This document shows positions 1 through 12,756 of a stretch of 64,000 bases of DNA, one piece after another. This DNA comes from Bimuria novae-zelandiae CBS 107.79 (lineage: Eukaryota; Ascomycota; Dothideomycetes; Pleosporales; Didymosphaeriaceae). The first letter of the stretch is position 1, and every line of letters begins with the position of its first letter. Both the position numbers and the translations under genes were made by a program. Below the pieces are notes generated by a model. The model saw only the letters and a program-made list of their open reading frames with translations. It had not been told where the DNA came from and did no database searches. The stretch lies in assembly GCA_010015655.1 (NCBI GenBank), contig ML976680.1, positions 41,890-105,889 on the forward strand, written 5' to 3'.

Positions 1-644
1 TACTTGAGTTCAAGAATATTGATCGCTTGCCAGAGCAAAGACGCTTTGGCATGTGCAAATTCCGTATCACCGTGCTGTCTTTGCAAGCCGCTGTGGCTGT
101 CAGGCGGAACTGAGTAAAAGCCTGTCTAGAGAGTGATTAGCAGGGCAAGACGGTACAGCACTCTGACTGAAGTTGTTTAGCCACGCCAGCCTCCTACGGC
201 ATTGTTCGGTATCACTTGTTATTGCAGAAGTGATCGACGCTGAAGCGCGTGGGTGCAGCGGAAGGGCCATGCTAAGCGCGATAAATATCCTTCACAGCTT
301 CTCCAGGCTACGGCATAACGCAGTACAAACACGCTGTGATTGTTGAAAGTGCAACGATTTGGAAAACTGATAGGATAGTGTCCACTGGCTCGTGTGGAAA
401 TTGGTGAGAAGAGAGCACGGACGCAGGACGAAGGGGTGTACGGAGCGCAGTGAGATCTTAACCCGTGATTTCAACCCATCCATCCATGGGAAAAAAGCCC
501 CGTCCATTAGCACGCCTTCCCAATGTGATGCCTAGATCCCATTCAACCCGTCCACGCCACCTCCTGCTCGAAAACGCCAACAGAACCCCACCTCGGAACA
601 ACCTTCCCTTTCCCCTACATATTCTATTACATTGTCGCACGAAA
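1..644. other. Intergenic, no gene seen
   Basis: Normal base composition. No convincing coding frame, RNA gene or repeat was seen. The last 100 bp form the upstream region of the BTB pseudogene that begins at 645. Confidence 0.5.
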
Positions 645-1203
645 ATGGACTCCAGCAGCACTGCGCTTTTCAAATTCGAGTAAGCATAATTATCGTGCCA
701 ATAGTGACCAGCAATGCTAACATTCTCAGTCCAACCGATCATGTTTACACGCTGCTAGTCGCCGGCAGTGAATACCAAGTAAACGTGCACGAGAGTGTCT
801 TGACTCAAAGCTCTCGCTTCCTCCAAGCCGCAGTGAAGACCGAACGGGTAAGTGATACTCTCCGAATGCTCCAACACGCGTGGTAATGTTTACATCTAGA
901 CATCCCTTAGGAAGAATCCAAACGAAATCGACATGAGCGATGATGACCTCGACATTGTGAAGGCTTAGGTACAGTGGCTTTATTCAAAGGGCGATCCTGT
1001 CCCGTCGGAAGAGGAGAACCTGAACGGTAACCAGATCTTTGCTGCTGACCTCTATCTCTTCAGCGAGAAGATTCTCGACGAGAAGTTTGCACGGGTAATT
1101 TTGCAGTGGTTCGACGACAGGCGGGGAGAGCTCTGTGGTGAAGCGGCTCGCATCCTGTATCTGCACATATCCGAAGCCAGAGATGCACCCAAGTTTCTGT
1201 GTT
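645..1203 (+). pseudogene. BTB/POZ-domain protein, broken by an in-frame stop
   Basis: Three exons can be read: 645-679, 730-847 and 915-1203, with introns 680-729 (GTAAGC, GCTAAC branch, CAG) and 848-914 (GTAAGT; the acceptor at 914 is weak). The product starts MDSSSTALFKFDPTDH and has a fungal BTB layout: a strand with VYTLLVAGSEYQVNVHESVL, then SSRFLQAAVKTER, then NPNEIDMSDDDLDIVKA and VQWLYSKG. Between the last two is a TAG at 967-969. It would be CAG if one C-to-T change were undone, which fits RIP leaking from the repeat block that begins about 350 bp downstream. The frame then stays open to TAA at 1201-1203. BTB domains mediate dimerisation and can act as Cul3 adaptors. This short fungal type (KelD/BTB-only) has no known specific role. 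It could instead be a functional gene with one more tiny intron, but no good splice pair removes the stop. Confidence 0.6.
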
Positions 1204-1620
1204 AATGGAAGACCTTGCAGTTTTCATGGGGACATGGTGGACCAAAAGCACAACAGCCCTGCGGGCGATTTGGACCCGATGATGGCGCTAGATGTGACTG
1301 AGGATTGATTACACGGTTCCACCTATGCAGCTTAGCAGCAATAACTGCTTCCAATCTTGGTATCTTCACATATACTCCATATTCAGTCGATGATCGTGGC
1401 ATTGATATTGCTTGGAGGTGTTGATGTTGGTGTAATAAGGCTAATGTCATCGTGAACCAGCATTGCACGTTCCTTTTTCGGTCTACCGTAGCTTGGCAGG
1501 TCGTGCGCGCTGTCAGGTCATGCACACCCTTTTTACTAGTAAATTTATAGAAAATCACGAACTTTAAAGTCTTATTACTTTATATTAAGGTAATATTTTT
1601 TATTATCTCTCATAATTATA

Positions 1621-2149
1621 ATAGTGTAGTATTTATATTAAAGGTTCGTAGGATAAAAACATATATTATATATATTAATAGGGGTATAAAGTCTAAATGA
1701 AAAGGGCATACAGTTTTACTAGTAATAAGACTATTTTCTAAACTTTAATAACTCTATAATTACTTTATATTAAACGTTCAAACTTTAACTATACATTAAT
1801 AGCATTATATAAAACTTATATTTAGAATTACTAAGCTATAGGTATCATATATAAACAGATTATTTTTAGTTAGAGAAAAAATAGGGTATTTTTCATATTC
1901 TAAATATCTTAAAAATTAAAGCAGCTTTAGCTTAGTGATATAGAATATGAGTTCTATATAGGGTTATTAATATATAGCAAAGATTTAAAGATTTATTATA
2001 AAGTAATTATAGAGTTATTAAAGTTTAAAAAAAATAGCCTTTTTACTAGTAAAAGTGTATACCCTTTTAATTTAGACTTTATACCTCTATTAATATATAT
2101 ATATGATATGTTTGTATATTATAAACCTTTAATATAAATACTATGCTAT
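1621..2149. repeat. Large palindrome (fold-back element), ~240-bp arms
   Basis: The left arm, about 1621-1860, is the reverse complement of the right arm, about 1895-2149. For example ATAGTGTAGTATTTATATTA at 1621 pairs with TAATATAAATACTATGCTAT ending at 2149, and ACTAGTAA motifs occur in both arms. Differences are mostly transitions. The centre is a short AT-rich spacer. No coding potential was seen. It may be a fold-back or MITE-like element, or an inverted duplication of part of a larger element; no target duplication was found. Confidence 0.7.
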
Positions 2150-2546
2150 AAGGGGCTGAGTGCTTAAGGAGCCAAAGGTGCTAAAAGAATACTTATAAAT
2201 TTAGTAGAAAGTCTAAAGTTAAGCTTTAGGTATTAAACTTATATATCTAGGGTCTATATAACTAAGGGTTAAGAATCTAAAGTAATAATTAGGTGTAGTC
2301 TATTATATACCTCCCTTCCTTTTATTAGGATATAGAAAAATCTTTATATCTTATCTTATTATATAGCTTTGCGATTATTTTATTATCTATAATAGGCTAC
2401 GCCCAATTGTTACCTTAGATCCTTAACCCTTAGTTATGCGAACCCTAGATATATAAGTTTAACGCCTATAGCTTAACTTTAAACTTTTTATTAAATTTAT
2501 AAGTATTTTTTTAGTACTTTAAGCTCCTTAAGCATCTCGCCCCTTA
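2150..2546. repeat. Second inverted repeat, ~155-bp arms around an ~85-bp spacer
   Basis: Arms at about 2150-2306 and 2393-2546 are reverse complements with transition differences: TTAAGAATCTAAAGTAATAA on the left matches the inverse of the motif near 2405-2430. The right arm is also the first part of the Gypsy relic that recurs at 55,478, so the left arm is an inverted partial copy of that element's start. It abuts the first palindrome without a gap. Confidence 0.65.
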
Positions 2547-5500
2547 TATTAAATTTAATTACTTTTACTTATTATAGGATAAGTAGATTTTAAATATAAT
2601 TATAAACTAAAGTTATAAAGTAGCACACAAAGTTAAAGAACTTACGTAAATAAATATTATAAAGGTGTCGCCTAGACCTATAAGGAGATAGAACCCTCCC
2701 TAGTAAGTAATTAAAAAGGAGACCTAACGGACACTTAACGCTAGCAAGACTATTTTTACTAAATAAAAAAGTTATAGAAATAAGAATAAGACTTTTTACT
2801 AAAAGTCCGCGTCTTAGCGCGAATAATTATATGTAGTAAGTTATTAGTTTATAAAAAAGTAATAATTAAAGAAATAAAAGGATAGTCTCCTTATTTATAA
2901 CTAAACTCTAGGTATTAAGAGTTAACAAAAACAAAACACGGTAATTCCTAAATAAGATTAAAGTACTTATTAACCTCTAGGATACCCTTTAGACTTTACT
3001 ATAAAAAGTAAGAGAACTAACTAAAGAAATAGTAAAAAAGTGCTAAAAACTTTTAATAATATAATAATACTCCTAAGAGACGAAAGGTACGAATTAGCTA
3101 TTAAAAGTAGACTTATAGGTAGAGCTACTAGAGAGATTAATAGTAGAGTTTATTTTAAACTAAGGAAGAAGCCACTGTCCTAAAATTCTTATTTTAGCCT
3201 ATTATAATAGTAAATAATAAGATTACTACTATTTTAAAAAGGTAATATAATATAAGCTCCTAGAAGATAGGGAATGTCTTAGAAATATATCTAAATATAT
3301 TATTAGTTAATTAATAAAACGTGCAGCGACGGTGGGAATTATATACTTAAACTACTACCTAAAATACACTAAAGCTAATCTCTAGGAGTTACTAGACTAT
3401 AATTTTTATAATTACCTAGCGGAAGAAATCGCGCGTAACTACTTACTTATAATATAATAAGGGAACTAGAAGCTTTAAAACTTTAATTTTAACTTTTATA
3501 ACTACGCTATAAAAGCTAAGGAGTATAATTAAAAGATTTAAAAATATTTATACCTTTAAAGCCTTCGCGATAATTTATAAGACTTAATAGTTATAGTAAA
3601 TATAAATATTAATTAGGACCTGTAAGAGGTCTAAAAATAGTTAATAAGATTAAAGAAAACCTTTTCTAAAATAAATTATAATCACTATAATTTTTTACTA
3701 AGAGCAAGGCGCTAGATAAGATAGATTAAGAACTTACCTAAGCTAACCCTAAAAAGATATCTAGCTAACGAAGCTAAAGTAGAAGATACTAAGTAATAAA
3801 TAGAGCTATGGGACACAAGTCTAGCAACACCTAGAAATAAGCTATATAGGTGTCGCGCAAGGTAATAGAAACCTATAAGAAAAATAGTTTCTATTTTTAT
3901 TATAAAGATACAGGATACTGCGTAAAGTAGTATAAACTTTTACTTATAATAAAGCTAGCACAAGTTCGCGCCACTATACCTACTACTAAAAAATCCTTTA
4001 ATACAGAGTTTAATATAGCCTTTATTAATTTAGAAAACTAGGTTCTCCTAGTAACAGTCGCCACTTGAAGGTAGAAGTAGGAAAAGAAAAAAAAATAAGT
4101 TTTAATAAGTTTTAAAAGCCATAATTAGATTTAATACTAGTAATAGTACACTTGCTTATTGATAACATTATATTTATATTAAAGATAATGAATTCAGGTT
4201 ATTTAACCTTTAAATTTATATTAAAAATATATATAATAAAAGCCCACTTACAGTACAAGACTCTACCCTATTTATAAAAGGTTATTAGTATTAGAGGTAT
4301 ATAACTCTTCGTACGCAAAGTAAACTAAATAAAAATAAATATTAATAGCTATATAAAACTAATATAATTATACGTCTTAACTAATAATAAGTTGTATAAT
4401 CTAATTCTTAGCCTAATCTAGATAAAGAAGAATAGGATTAAACTAGTCTTAGCAAAAATATTAATCTAAATTAGAAGTTTAGGAACCTATATCCGTGACT
4501 AAAAAGTAAGAAACTATTAATAAAACCCTAAGGAGTATTAGCTATAGCTTTTACAGCCCTAAATTAGCGTAATTAACGCCTAAGAAACGAAGCTAGGGTA
4601 TTTTCTATATTAATAAAAAATATATAAAAGGCGTTAACCTATAAGCTAAAGGTAAACTTATAAAAGTTATTATTTAAAGTTTTTAAAGAATTATGGCGTA
4701 TCTTTTATAAGACATCAGCTAATAAGCTCCCCCCGTACTATAGACCTAGAGTGAATCTTTTTATCCCTCTTGTAGAAAAAGCTAGCGAGACCCTAGAGAT
4801 TCCCTATTGCCCTCTATTTAATATGTCTAGTACAGAGTTGCTTGTCCTTTAAAAAAAGCTTACTAAATACTTAAATAAAAGTTTTATTTAAGTAAGTAAG
4901 TCTAGCGCTACTGCCTTAGTATTATTTACTAAAAAACTTAGTAAAGGACTACGCTTTTACATTAATTATTAAGCCCTAAACGCTATTTTAAAGAAGGACT
5001 AATACCTTTTATTATTAATTAGTAAAACTTTTTAGCTCCTTGCGAAAGCTAAATAGTTTAGTAAATTTAATATAATTTAAGCCTTTTATAAGCTTTAGAT
5101 AATAAAAGACGAGGAAAAAAAAATAGCGTTTAGACCTAAATTTTATTTTTATAATTTGATAGTAATTCTTTTTAGCCTAGCTAACGCGCTAAGTACGTTC
5201 TAGTAGTATATTAATTAGGTGCTAAAAGAGCACCTTAATAATTATTGCTTAGTATATATAAATAACGTTCTTATCTTTTTTAGTGATATCTAAAAAGACC
5301 ACGAAGAGAAAGTACGTACTATAATTTAAAAGTTAAAAGCTATAGGACTATATTTAGGTATTAAAAATATTAAGTTTTATGTTAAAAAGAATAAGTACCT
5401 TAAATTTATTATAAAAGTTAATAAGGGCATAAGCATAGACCTAAATATGGTCTAAGTAATTTAAGAATAAAAGCTACTAACTTTAGTAAAAAAAGTCTAG

Positions 5501-5817
5501 AGCTTTATAAGCTTTATAAACTTTTATTAATAATTTATATAAAACTTCTTTAGCATAGTGAGCCTCCTTATAAAGCTTACTAGTAAAGAAGTAGAATTTA
5601 TCTAGAGATAAAAGTAGTAGCACGTATGTAACTGCTTAAAAATAGTATTTTATATAAATTCCGCGCTAGCTCATTTTAACCCTAAATAAAAATTAGTACT
5701 AGAAGTAAATGCCTTTAGCTAGTTAATTAGGAGGTACTTCTCTTAGTATAATAATAATAGGATTTTACGCCTAATTGCTTACTTCTTAGTAAAAAATAGC
5801 CTAGTAGAATATAATAT

Positions 5818-6658
5818 TGTAACAGGAACAATCGCTCGTCGACACGAGAACCCTTGGCCAGTCAAGACAGGATTCGAGATCATCCGAAAACCGACACTCA
5901 TCCGTATCGGACCAATTTCGGATCTATCAGACCGATGGGAAACTACGGATCCGATTCGGACCTATTTCGGATCCATCAGACCAACGGTCAACCTATGGCA
6001 GATATGTGCTAGCTAGCTATCTAGGAAGAGGTATATTTAGAGAAGCTTAAGGCCTTTATAGTTTAGTACCTTTTCTATATCCTTTTGTACTAGGCCTATA
6101 GGCACTTAATTTATTTAAGGCTGCTTTCTTATATACGCACTCCTATATGCCTTTGCTAAGTGTTACGACTACAAGGACCAAAAGAAGGAAGCCAGGTAAT
6201 TACGCCAAGGAAGTAATTATTGACGGGACGGCAGAAACAACGAAACACAAAGAGGCGCGGGGCAGCTTATGTCAGTAGTTACGTGATAAAGTCCCGCATA
6301 AAAGGAAGTCCCATGGGACTACTAGAGTCCCTGGGACTACGGAGTCTTGGCGGGACTATAAGGAGGAAACAGACTAGTATATAGTATAATAATTCTCCTA
6401 TATTATTTCTCTCCTCGTAGTTAACTTATATATCTTCTGTGCGAGTACGTTCTCCTATATAGACTAATAGTTATCTTACTTTATTATAAGATTAGATTGT
6501 CTAGCCACGCTAAGTGTCGCATTAACTTATACCACTAAATAATCCGTGAAGCACCACGATACTTTACCGCCCTAACCCGGACCGGACTAAGGTGTGAGAG
6601 CCTCATAACACTAAGAGATACGCTAATATTAATCCTTTAAGTAACGTACGCCGATACA
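5818..6658. mobile_element. Solo LTR, 386-bp family, copy 1 (contains a nested LTR)
   Basis: Begins TGTAACAGGAACAATCGC and ends CGCCGATACA, flanked by AATAT at 5813-5817 and 6659-6663 as target duplication. Removing the nested 450-bp LTR and its TSD (6161-6615) leaves exactly 386 bp, the same length as the second copy at 12,289-12,674. The two copies differ mainly by C/T and G/A transitions. It lies within the RNase H region of Gypsy relic A. Coding frames inside it are not genes. Confidence 0.88.
6161..6610. mobile_element. Solo LTR, 450 bp, nested in the 386-bp LTR
   Basis: Begins TGTTACGACTAC and ends CTCATAACA, so it has TGTTA/TAACA ends. It is flanked by the 5-bp duplication CTAAG (6156-6160 and 6611-6615). 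The undisturbed 386-bp LTR copy at 12,289 has a single CTAAG at the same point, which proves the insertion. Its composition is less AT-biased than its surroundings, so it is young relative to the block. Confidence 0.92.
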
Positions 6659-6729
6659 AATATACTATTTATAATAAAGAAATACTTATAGTTATTAAAT
6701 ACGTAGATAAATAGGACTATATATATTAA

Positions 6730-6901
6730 TGTTGTAAAAGGCACCTTACTAGAGCTTTCTGCGCTAGCTAGGGTTGAGCTAAGTAGCTAAGCAGCCAAGT
6801 ACGCGATCCCCTAAACCTATAAATAGCTAGTTATTATAGAGCTTCCTCTCCTTAATAGACTTTGTTTTCGAGCTCCCTGATCGTTGTGACTGTGCGCCAC
6901 A
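6730..6901. mobile_element. Short solo LTR, 172 bp
   Basis: Begins TGTTGTAAAAGGCACC and ends GTGCGCCACA, flanked by ATTAA at 6725-6729 and 6902-6906. It is GC-richer than the Gypsy RNase H sequence it splits: frames for Gypsy RNase H resume directly after it. The TSD is AT-only and could match by chance, but the TG...CA ends and the composition shift agree. A Copia-type or TRIM-type LTR is possible. Confidence 0.7.
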
Positions 6902-9490
6902 ATTAAGTAGTAAAGTACCTTATAGTCTACACTAATTATAAGAACCTTACGCATTTTCCTACTAAATAAAGGTTAGATAAATAACACGTTTAGTAGGTAA
7001 ATATACTTAGCTATATTAATATAATAATTATATATAGACTAGGGTAAGTAAACTTTAGGGAGAACGCTTTTTCCTAAAGGGACTAAGACCTACTAAAGGA
7101 TAGTAAAGATAATATATTAAAGTTAAGGCACTTTACTCTTTTTTAAAAAACTACTAAAATAGCTTAAAGTATTTTATCCCCTAAATACCTACTACTATAA
7201 AGGAACTTAACTATATTAAAATAGATAAGGACCTAGTGCTTACTTACCTAATACGTCTTAAACTACCTATATTAATCCTTTAAGGAGGCAATAACCCTGC
7301 TAAGCAACGTAAACTAGACTTTAATACTATATAGTAAAAGGTAGAATATAATAAAGATATCGCGTATAGTAAGATAAAGGTCTGTGTTAAGAACAGGCTT
7401 AGGAAGTTTAAATCTAAGTAGAAGTTATTTATTAGTATCTTAGAATATAGTATAGATAACTAAGGGTTCCTATAATATAGGTTAAGATAATAAGTACTAG
7501 AATTAGAGCTTTTATAAATAAAGCTAATAGTAGTCGCGTATAGTTCCCTAGCTTTAAGACACTTAAGATATAAAAATACTTATAAAATTCTTACTTAAGA
7601 CTACTTCTTCTTAGGGATGTCTAATTAAGTAAGGTAGTATATTAAGAATTATAATATCTATAAAAGAACTAATCTATAAAGAGAAGTAAAACAGGGCCTA
7701 CTAAAGCTTTTATTACTACCTAAATAAGGATAGAAAGATATTATAATAGACTTTATTATTATTTTACCTAAGAGCGATAGCTGCACGAATATTATAATAA
7801 TTATAAATATATTTAGTGAAAACCCTAAATTTGTTAGTCTATTAAATTTTAATATACCTACAAAGATATCATTTACTTTGTTGTGGAATGTATCTTATAC
7901 AAGGGTATAAGTGCGTCAGCCATCTTGCAAGCGTAAAGAACCATGTAACCGAATAGTCCTACTTAGTATAAAGGCTTAGTTATCTAAGACCTACTATACT
8001 TAAATATTTAGCGTAATAATGTAAGGGTGTATGCATTAAAAGTATTATAATAGTAATATATAACGTATGTACATATGTAAAAATACGGAGGCAAATTAGC
8101 CACCCACTAAGGACTAATAAGTAAAGATCTTAAAAGAGGCTTAATATTAATTTTTATTTATATACACTATAAATATTTAATAAGAAGAAGAGCTAGATGC
8201 ATATTATAAATAAATACTTAAAATACTAATACGATTTATACTTTACTAATAACTAAATAGCTAAGTTAATTATTATCGCACTAATAAACTTTTTCTAATT
8301 CCTTAGAAACTAATATAAAATTATCCTAAAAAGCATGGATTTAGATAGTAAAATTATAACAGTTAAGCCTAAAGTTTAGCGCTAGTTATTAGAATAAAAT
8401 ATAATTACCAAACTTTTAGTAATAAATATATAAGATTAACATAAGGACGTTAAATGCTTAAAAGGTATAAATAAGGAAAAATTACGCGTAATACGTCCAG
8501 ACGCGAACCTTCTATAAAACCTCTAATTTGAAATTACACGAGCTGGAGTATACCTATATAATTAAACGCTAAACTACTCGAATAATTAGAAAATACTATA
8601 CAAGCTATTTTTCACACGAGCATTACTAGTAAATAGATTAGTTATATTATTTAAGATGCTAAATCTAGCTTACTTAAAAGCTTATAGTTATAAAGCGTTT
8701 GCAATAATGGAAAATACACATAAAGGAAAGTCTTAATTACACAGACTAGATTCAAAGGCGTAGATTAAGTATCTAGTAGGATACTAATTATCTAATATCT
8801 ATTAGATCTAGGTTTTCTTACTTGCAAAAGTTATTAGCACGCAAGACGTGATTTTTAATAAAAATACGACCTTTAATAGCAAAACTAAGGATCTTATAAA
8901 TAATCTTATGTATAGTACACTAAATAAGATAGTTACATATATTAAGATAATTAAGCTATTGGTACTATTGCACTAACCTAAAATTGTATTATTTTATTAA
9001 CATAAAACTATAAACTAGAATATAAATAATATTAAAGAGCTAGATTTACTAGGCCACTACTAAAGATAAAAGATTTAAAATTATTATTTAACTTTACTAA
9101 TAATACTATTACCTGCGGCCTTACTAGCGTAGTTAATAATCAAGAAAATATTAAGTATTTTTAAAATTAACTTATTAAAGACCATTCCCTAGACAGTAGC
9201 CTTTATAATAAAAACTAAAGTTAGAATCGTAGGGAGATACGAAGGAAATCTAATTAATATAATAAAAATAAAGTGACTACTTATAAAAAGCATTAAAATT
9301 TACTAACCGTAACTGCTACCTTCTCTTATATTTTAAATACATCTTAATAAATACCAAATAGGAGAATTATATAAGGAAGCATAATAGTCGCACCTAGATA
9401 GTTATAAAATTATAAAGTTATAGATAGAAATACTATACAAGACTATAAAGGTAATAGGATATTAGATCCTAGATTGTAGGTAGGTGTATG

Positions 9491-9749
9491 TGTTGATAGG
9501 GCTCTTATAGCTAGCTGTACATGGGGTAAGCATAGTGTGGCAAGGTATGAGGTTTATACGGTGTGCACAGCGTACAGAGTAATAGGGAAGGTAACTAGTT
9601 TGTGTAATTACTCTATCTCTCTATTGTACAAACAAAGGTAGCGATATTTTAAAAGGCAAGCTACACACGGATATTACATAAGATAACTACGTAATTACGT
9701 GTTAGGTCTTATAAAATACCCTTCGCCGTATCGCCCCTGCGTACGGACA
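9491..9749 (-). repeat. LTR of the full-length Copia element (left)
   Basis: 259 bp, TG...CA ends. Compared with its partner, its outer (left) part keeps G/C while its inner half carries the A/T states. The partner shows the reverse arrangement. Confidence 0.88.
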
Positions 9750-12288
9750 CTAGCAACTTTTTCTATTCTAGTTAGTCTTAGGTATTAGGTGTCTTTGCGT
9801 ATAGGTTCTAGCCTGTTAATAGATACTTTTGCCTTAATTAAAACGGTGTTAGTTAAAATAAGTAATTAAAGTGCCTTATTTAGTGTCTTCTTTATATACG
9901 CCTCTATGGGATTATCTTTACTATTAATCTACTTAATTTTAGTAATCTCCCTATTCTCGTACGACTTGTAGAGGGATATAATATTAATTATAAGCTATTT
10001 CTTACTTATTGTTCCTAGTTTAACAAAGTAGTCGTACAGAGACTTTAAATCTATACAGATTACTACTAGGATTAGTAGCAATTTAAGCATTTATATAATT
10101 TATTATAGGGTTATACTTAGGGCAATTGCGTTGTTAAAACCTTTAACTATTTTATATAGTTTACTAGCGAGGACGCTTCTAGTTACTCTTTTACTTTTTA
10201 TAGAATTCTAGTGTATAATATTCCCTAGGATCGTGAAGTCCTTACTATATTTTATATAATTCTTATTTCCTAATATAATTAGAAATCTAGGCTAAAAGCT
10301 AAGGTCCTTATTATTCGTAAATAATTTATTTATAAAGATAAATAGCTTTATACGATTAAGTTATAGTAGCATAAAAGTAAGTCCTCTACTACTATTATTT
10401 ATCTACTACTAAATTTATGCATTAAGGGCTTTAATATCTTTATGCGAAAGTTCTATAGTTTAGGTAATAATTAAGAGGTTAAATACTACTTCTAATTAAT
10501 ATAGTAAGGTAATGTAGGCGCCTTACGCGTTTTATATAATATACTATTATACTATATCCTTTACTATAATATTAACTATATAGAGATTCTTAGCCTGTCC
10601 CTTTTACGTAAGGATAATCTTATCTTATACGAGCTAGATCTTCCCTCTATTAAACTTAATAGGTTAATCCTTAAATAGAATAGTCTTACCTTTTATAACT
10701 TATTCCCTTCTCTCTTTATAAAGCCCTTTGTAATAATACAAAGAGTATTATTTATTTAAAGGCTAGTAATACTAAAAGTGTCTTTACCCTTATTAGTAAT
10801 TAGGAGTTATAGGTTATACAAAGAGATATATATGTAAAGCCTCTCTTTATAGTAGTTATAGTATGTCTTAAACTAGTGTAGACTAGATTTAGTAGCTCTA
10901 TATAAGGGTCGTATAATCTAAAAGATTATATTTAGTAGAAAGCTCTAGCGTATCTCCTTTAGTAGCCTTATATAGAGCGTACGCATTAGCTTATTAGAAG
11001 ACTAAATATACGCTTACGTAATATTGTGTAGCTTAAAGTGCATTTTATATATAGCTTTTAGGCTTACTTTAATTATAAAAAGTTGTCTTTACCTTATTTT
11101 TTAAATAGTAAGTAATTAGATAAGAATCTTATTCTTCTCCTTATCTAAATAGCTAGTAAAAACTAGGTAAGATATTATATATAGCTAGGTTATTTTATCC
11201 TTAATTTTTTATATAAGGCGTAGGTTAAAGATCTAGCCTATATACTTAGTTAAGTTATACGCTATAATCTTAAAGGTACTATTTATAATTAAGATATTTG
11301 TCTTTATATAGTCTAATTTCTTAAATAGTTCTTTAGGTGTAGTAATTACACTATCCGTGTAGAGTTTTAAGGATAAGGCCTAATTATTCTTATCTTTTTA
11401 GGTTAGGAACACTTAATTTATTATTCTTTATATAGGTCTCCTTATTCTTTTACTCTTTTTAGCGTTTATTTCTTCTCTTTGCGTGGGTGCAGCGTCACTA
11501 TTTTAAAAGACTTAGTCTAGGGCAGGTTCTAGTTCTAGTAGTACAGCGTTCTTACAGGGTTGTCCCCTCCTCCTCCTCTATAGGGGATCCCTGTATACAG
11601 GGGCTAGTTTATCTAGGTCTTTTATTATAGGTGGGTTATTTTCTTACTTTCTATAGTATAGTTTAACTTGCGTATATTAAAGCTTTAGTAGACTATTTTT
11701 TAACTTAATAATAATATCTCTCCCCTTTATACCCTTAATTTTATATAGGCCTGTCTAACCTTCCTTTTCTCTGTATACTATAATCTTTAAACTAAAGGGG
11801 AGGGTAAGAGCTTCGTGTAATATAAGACTATTACGTATATTAATTATATAATTAATATTAGCTATTACGCGGTCCTTATAAAGTATGTTTATTATCTTTT
11901 ATATAATTATTACCCGTGCAATAATATTAGACGATAGTAAGAAGTCTAAGTTAACTCTTAGATATGCCCTAAAGACAAGTAGTATAGGCACTAGACCATG
12001 TAGGCTAGTAGTATTATTTAGGGCCTTAACTACTATTTATAAAATATCCCTATTATCTATATAGTTACCTAGCTTAGTTTTTAAAATATTAAATACCCGT
12101 TTAAGGGGTACGTATACTTATTTAATCTTCCTAACTACCTAATAAGCCTTTATAAGTATTTATTTATAAGTAGCTTTTATAATCTTTACGCGAGCTCTAA
12201 AATCCTTAAAAGTAAAATTTATACTTAGGTTATATATAATATAGTCTAGTAGTCCTTAATAAGTATTAATCTAGCACTTGCATAGTGC

Positions 12289-12674
12289 TGTAACAGGAAC
12301 AATCGCTCGTCAACACGAGAACCCTTGGCCAGTCAAGACAGGATTTGAGATTATCCGAAAACCAACACTCATCCGTATCGGACCAATTTCGGATCTATCA
12401 GACCAATGGGGAACTACGGATCCGATTCGGACCTATTTCGGATCCATCAGACCGACGGTCAACCTATGGCAGATATGTGCTAGCTAGCCATCTAGGAAGA
12501 GGTGTATTTAGAGGAGCTTAAGGCCTTTATAGTTTAGTACCTTTTCTATATTCTTTCGTACCAGGCCTATAGGCACTTAATTTATTTAAGGCTACTTTCT
12601 TATATACGTACTCCTATATGCCTCTACTAAGAGATACGCTAATATTAATCCTTTAAGTGACCTGCACCGATACA
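12289..12674. mobile_element. Solo LTR, 386-bp family, copy 2
   Basis: Begins TGTAACAGGAAC and ends GCACCGATACA, flanked by AGTGC at 12284-12288 and 12675-12679. Same family and length as the LTR at 5,818. It contains an internal imperfect duplication of a CGGATC(T/C)ATCAGACC motif. It is inserted in the full-length Copia element. Confidence 0.9.
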
Positions 12675-12756
12675 AGTGCATCCTACGTATCTTATATAAA
12701 TATTAACTTTAGGAATATAGTAGCCTAAAATAATATATTTACGTTAATAATATATA

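Larger units (their letters stand above)
2393..7840 (+). mobile_element. Ty3/Gypsy LTR retrotransposon relic, copy A
   Basis: Plus-strand Gypsy polyprotein fragments can be read through stops. A gag-like zinc-knuckle remnant lies near 3,890-3,950. A reverse transcriptase block near 4,725-5,010 reads like LPPYRPRVNLFIPL then FNMSSTELLVL and GLRFYINY (the family has LRFCVDYRALN). An RT/RNase H block runs to about 5,810, continues after the LTR insertions with TIYNKEILIVIKY (6,664 on) and YTNYKNLTHFPTK (about 6,930), and integrase-like sequence runs to about 7,840. The order RT-RNase H-integrase indicates Ty3/Gypsy. It is interrupted by solo LTRs at 5,818-6,658 and 6,730-6,901. About 3.2 kb at its start is duplicated at 55,478-58,640. 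Its own LTRs are not clearly defined. Confidence 0.8.

Noticed and set aside
12278..12487. Small plus-strand ORF of 69 codons
   Set aside because: Lies inside the 386-bp solo LTR; the other copy does not keep the frame.
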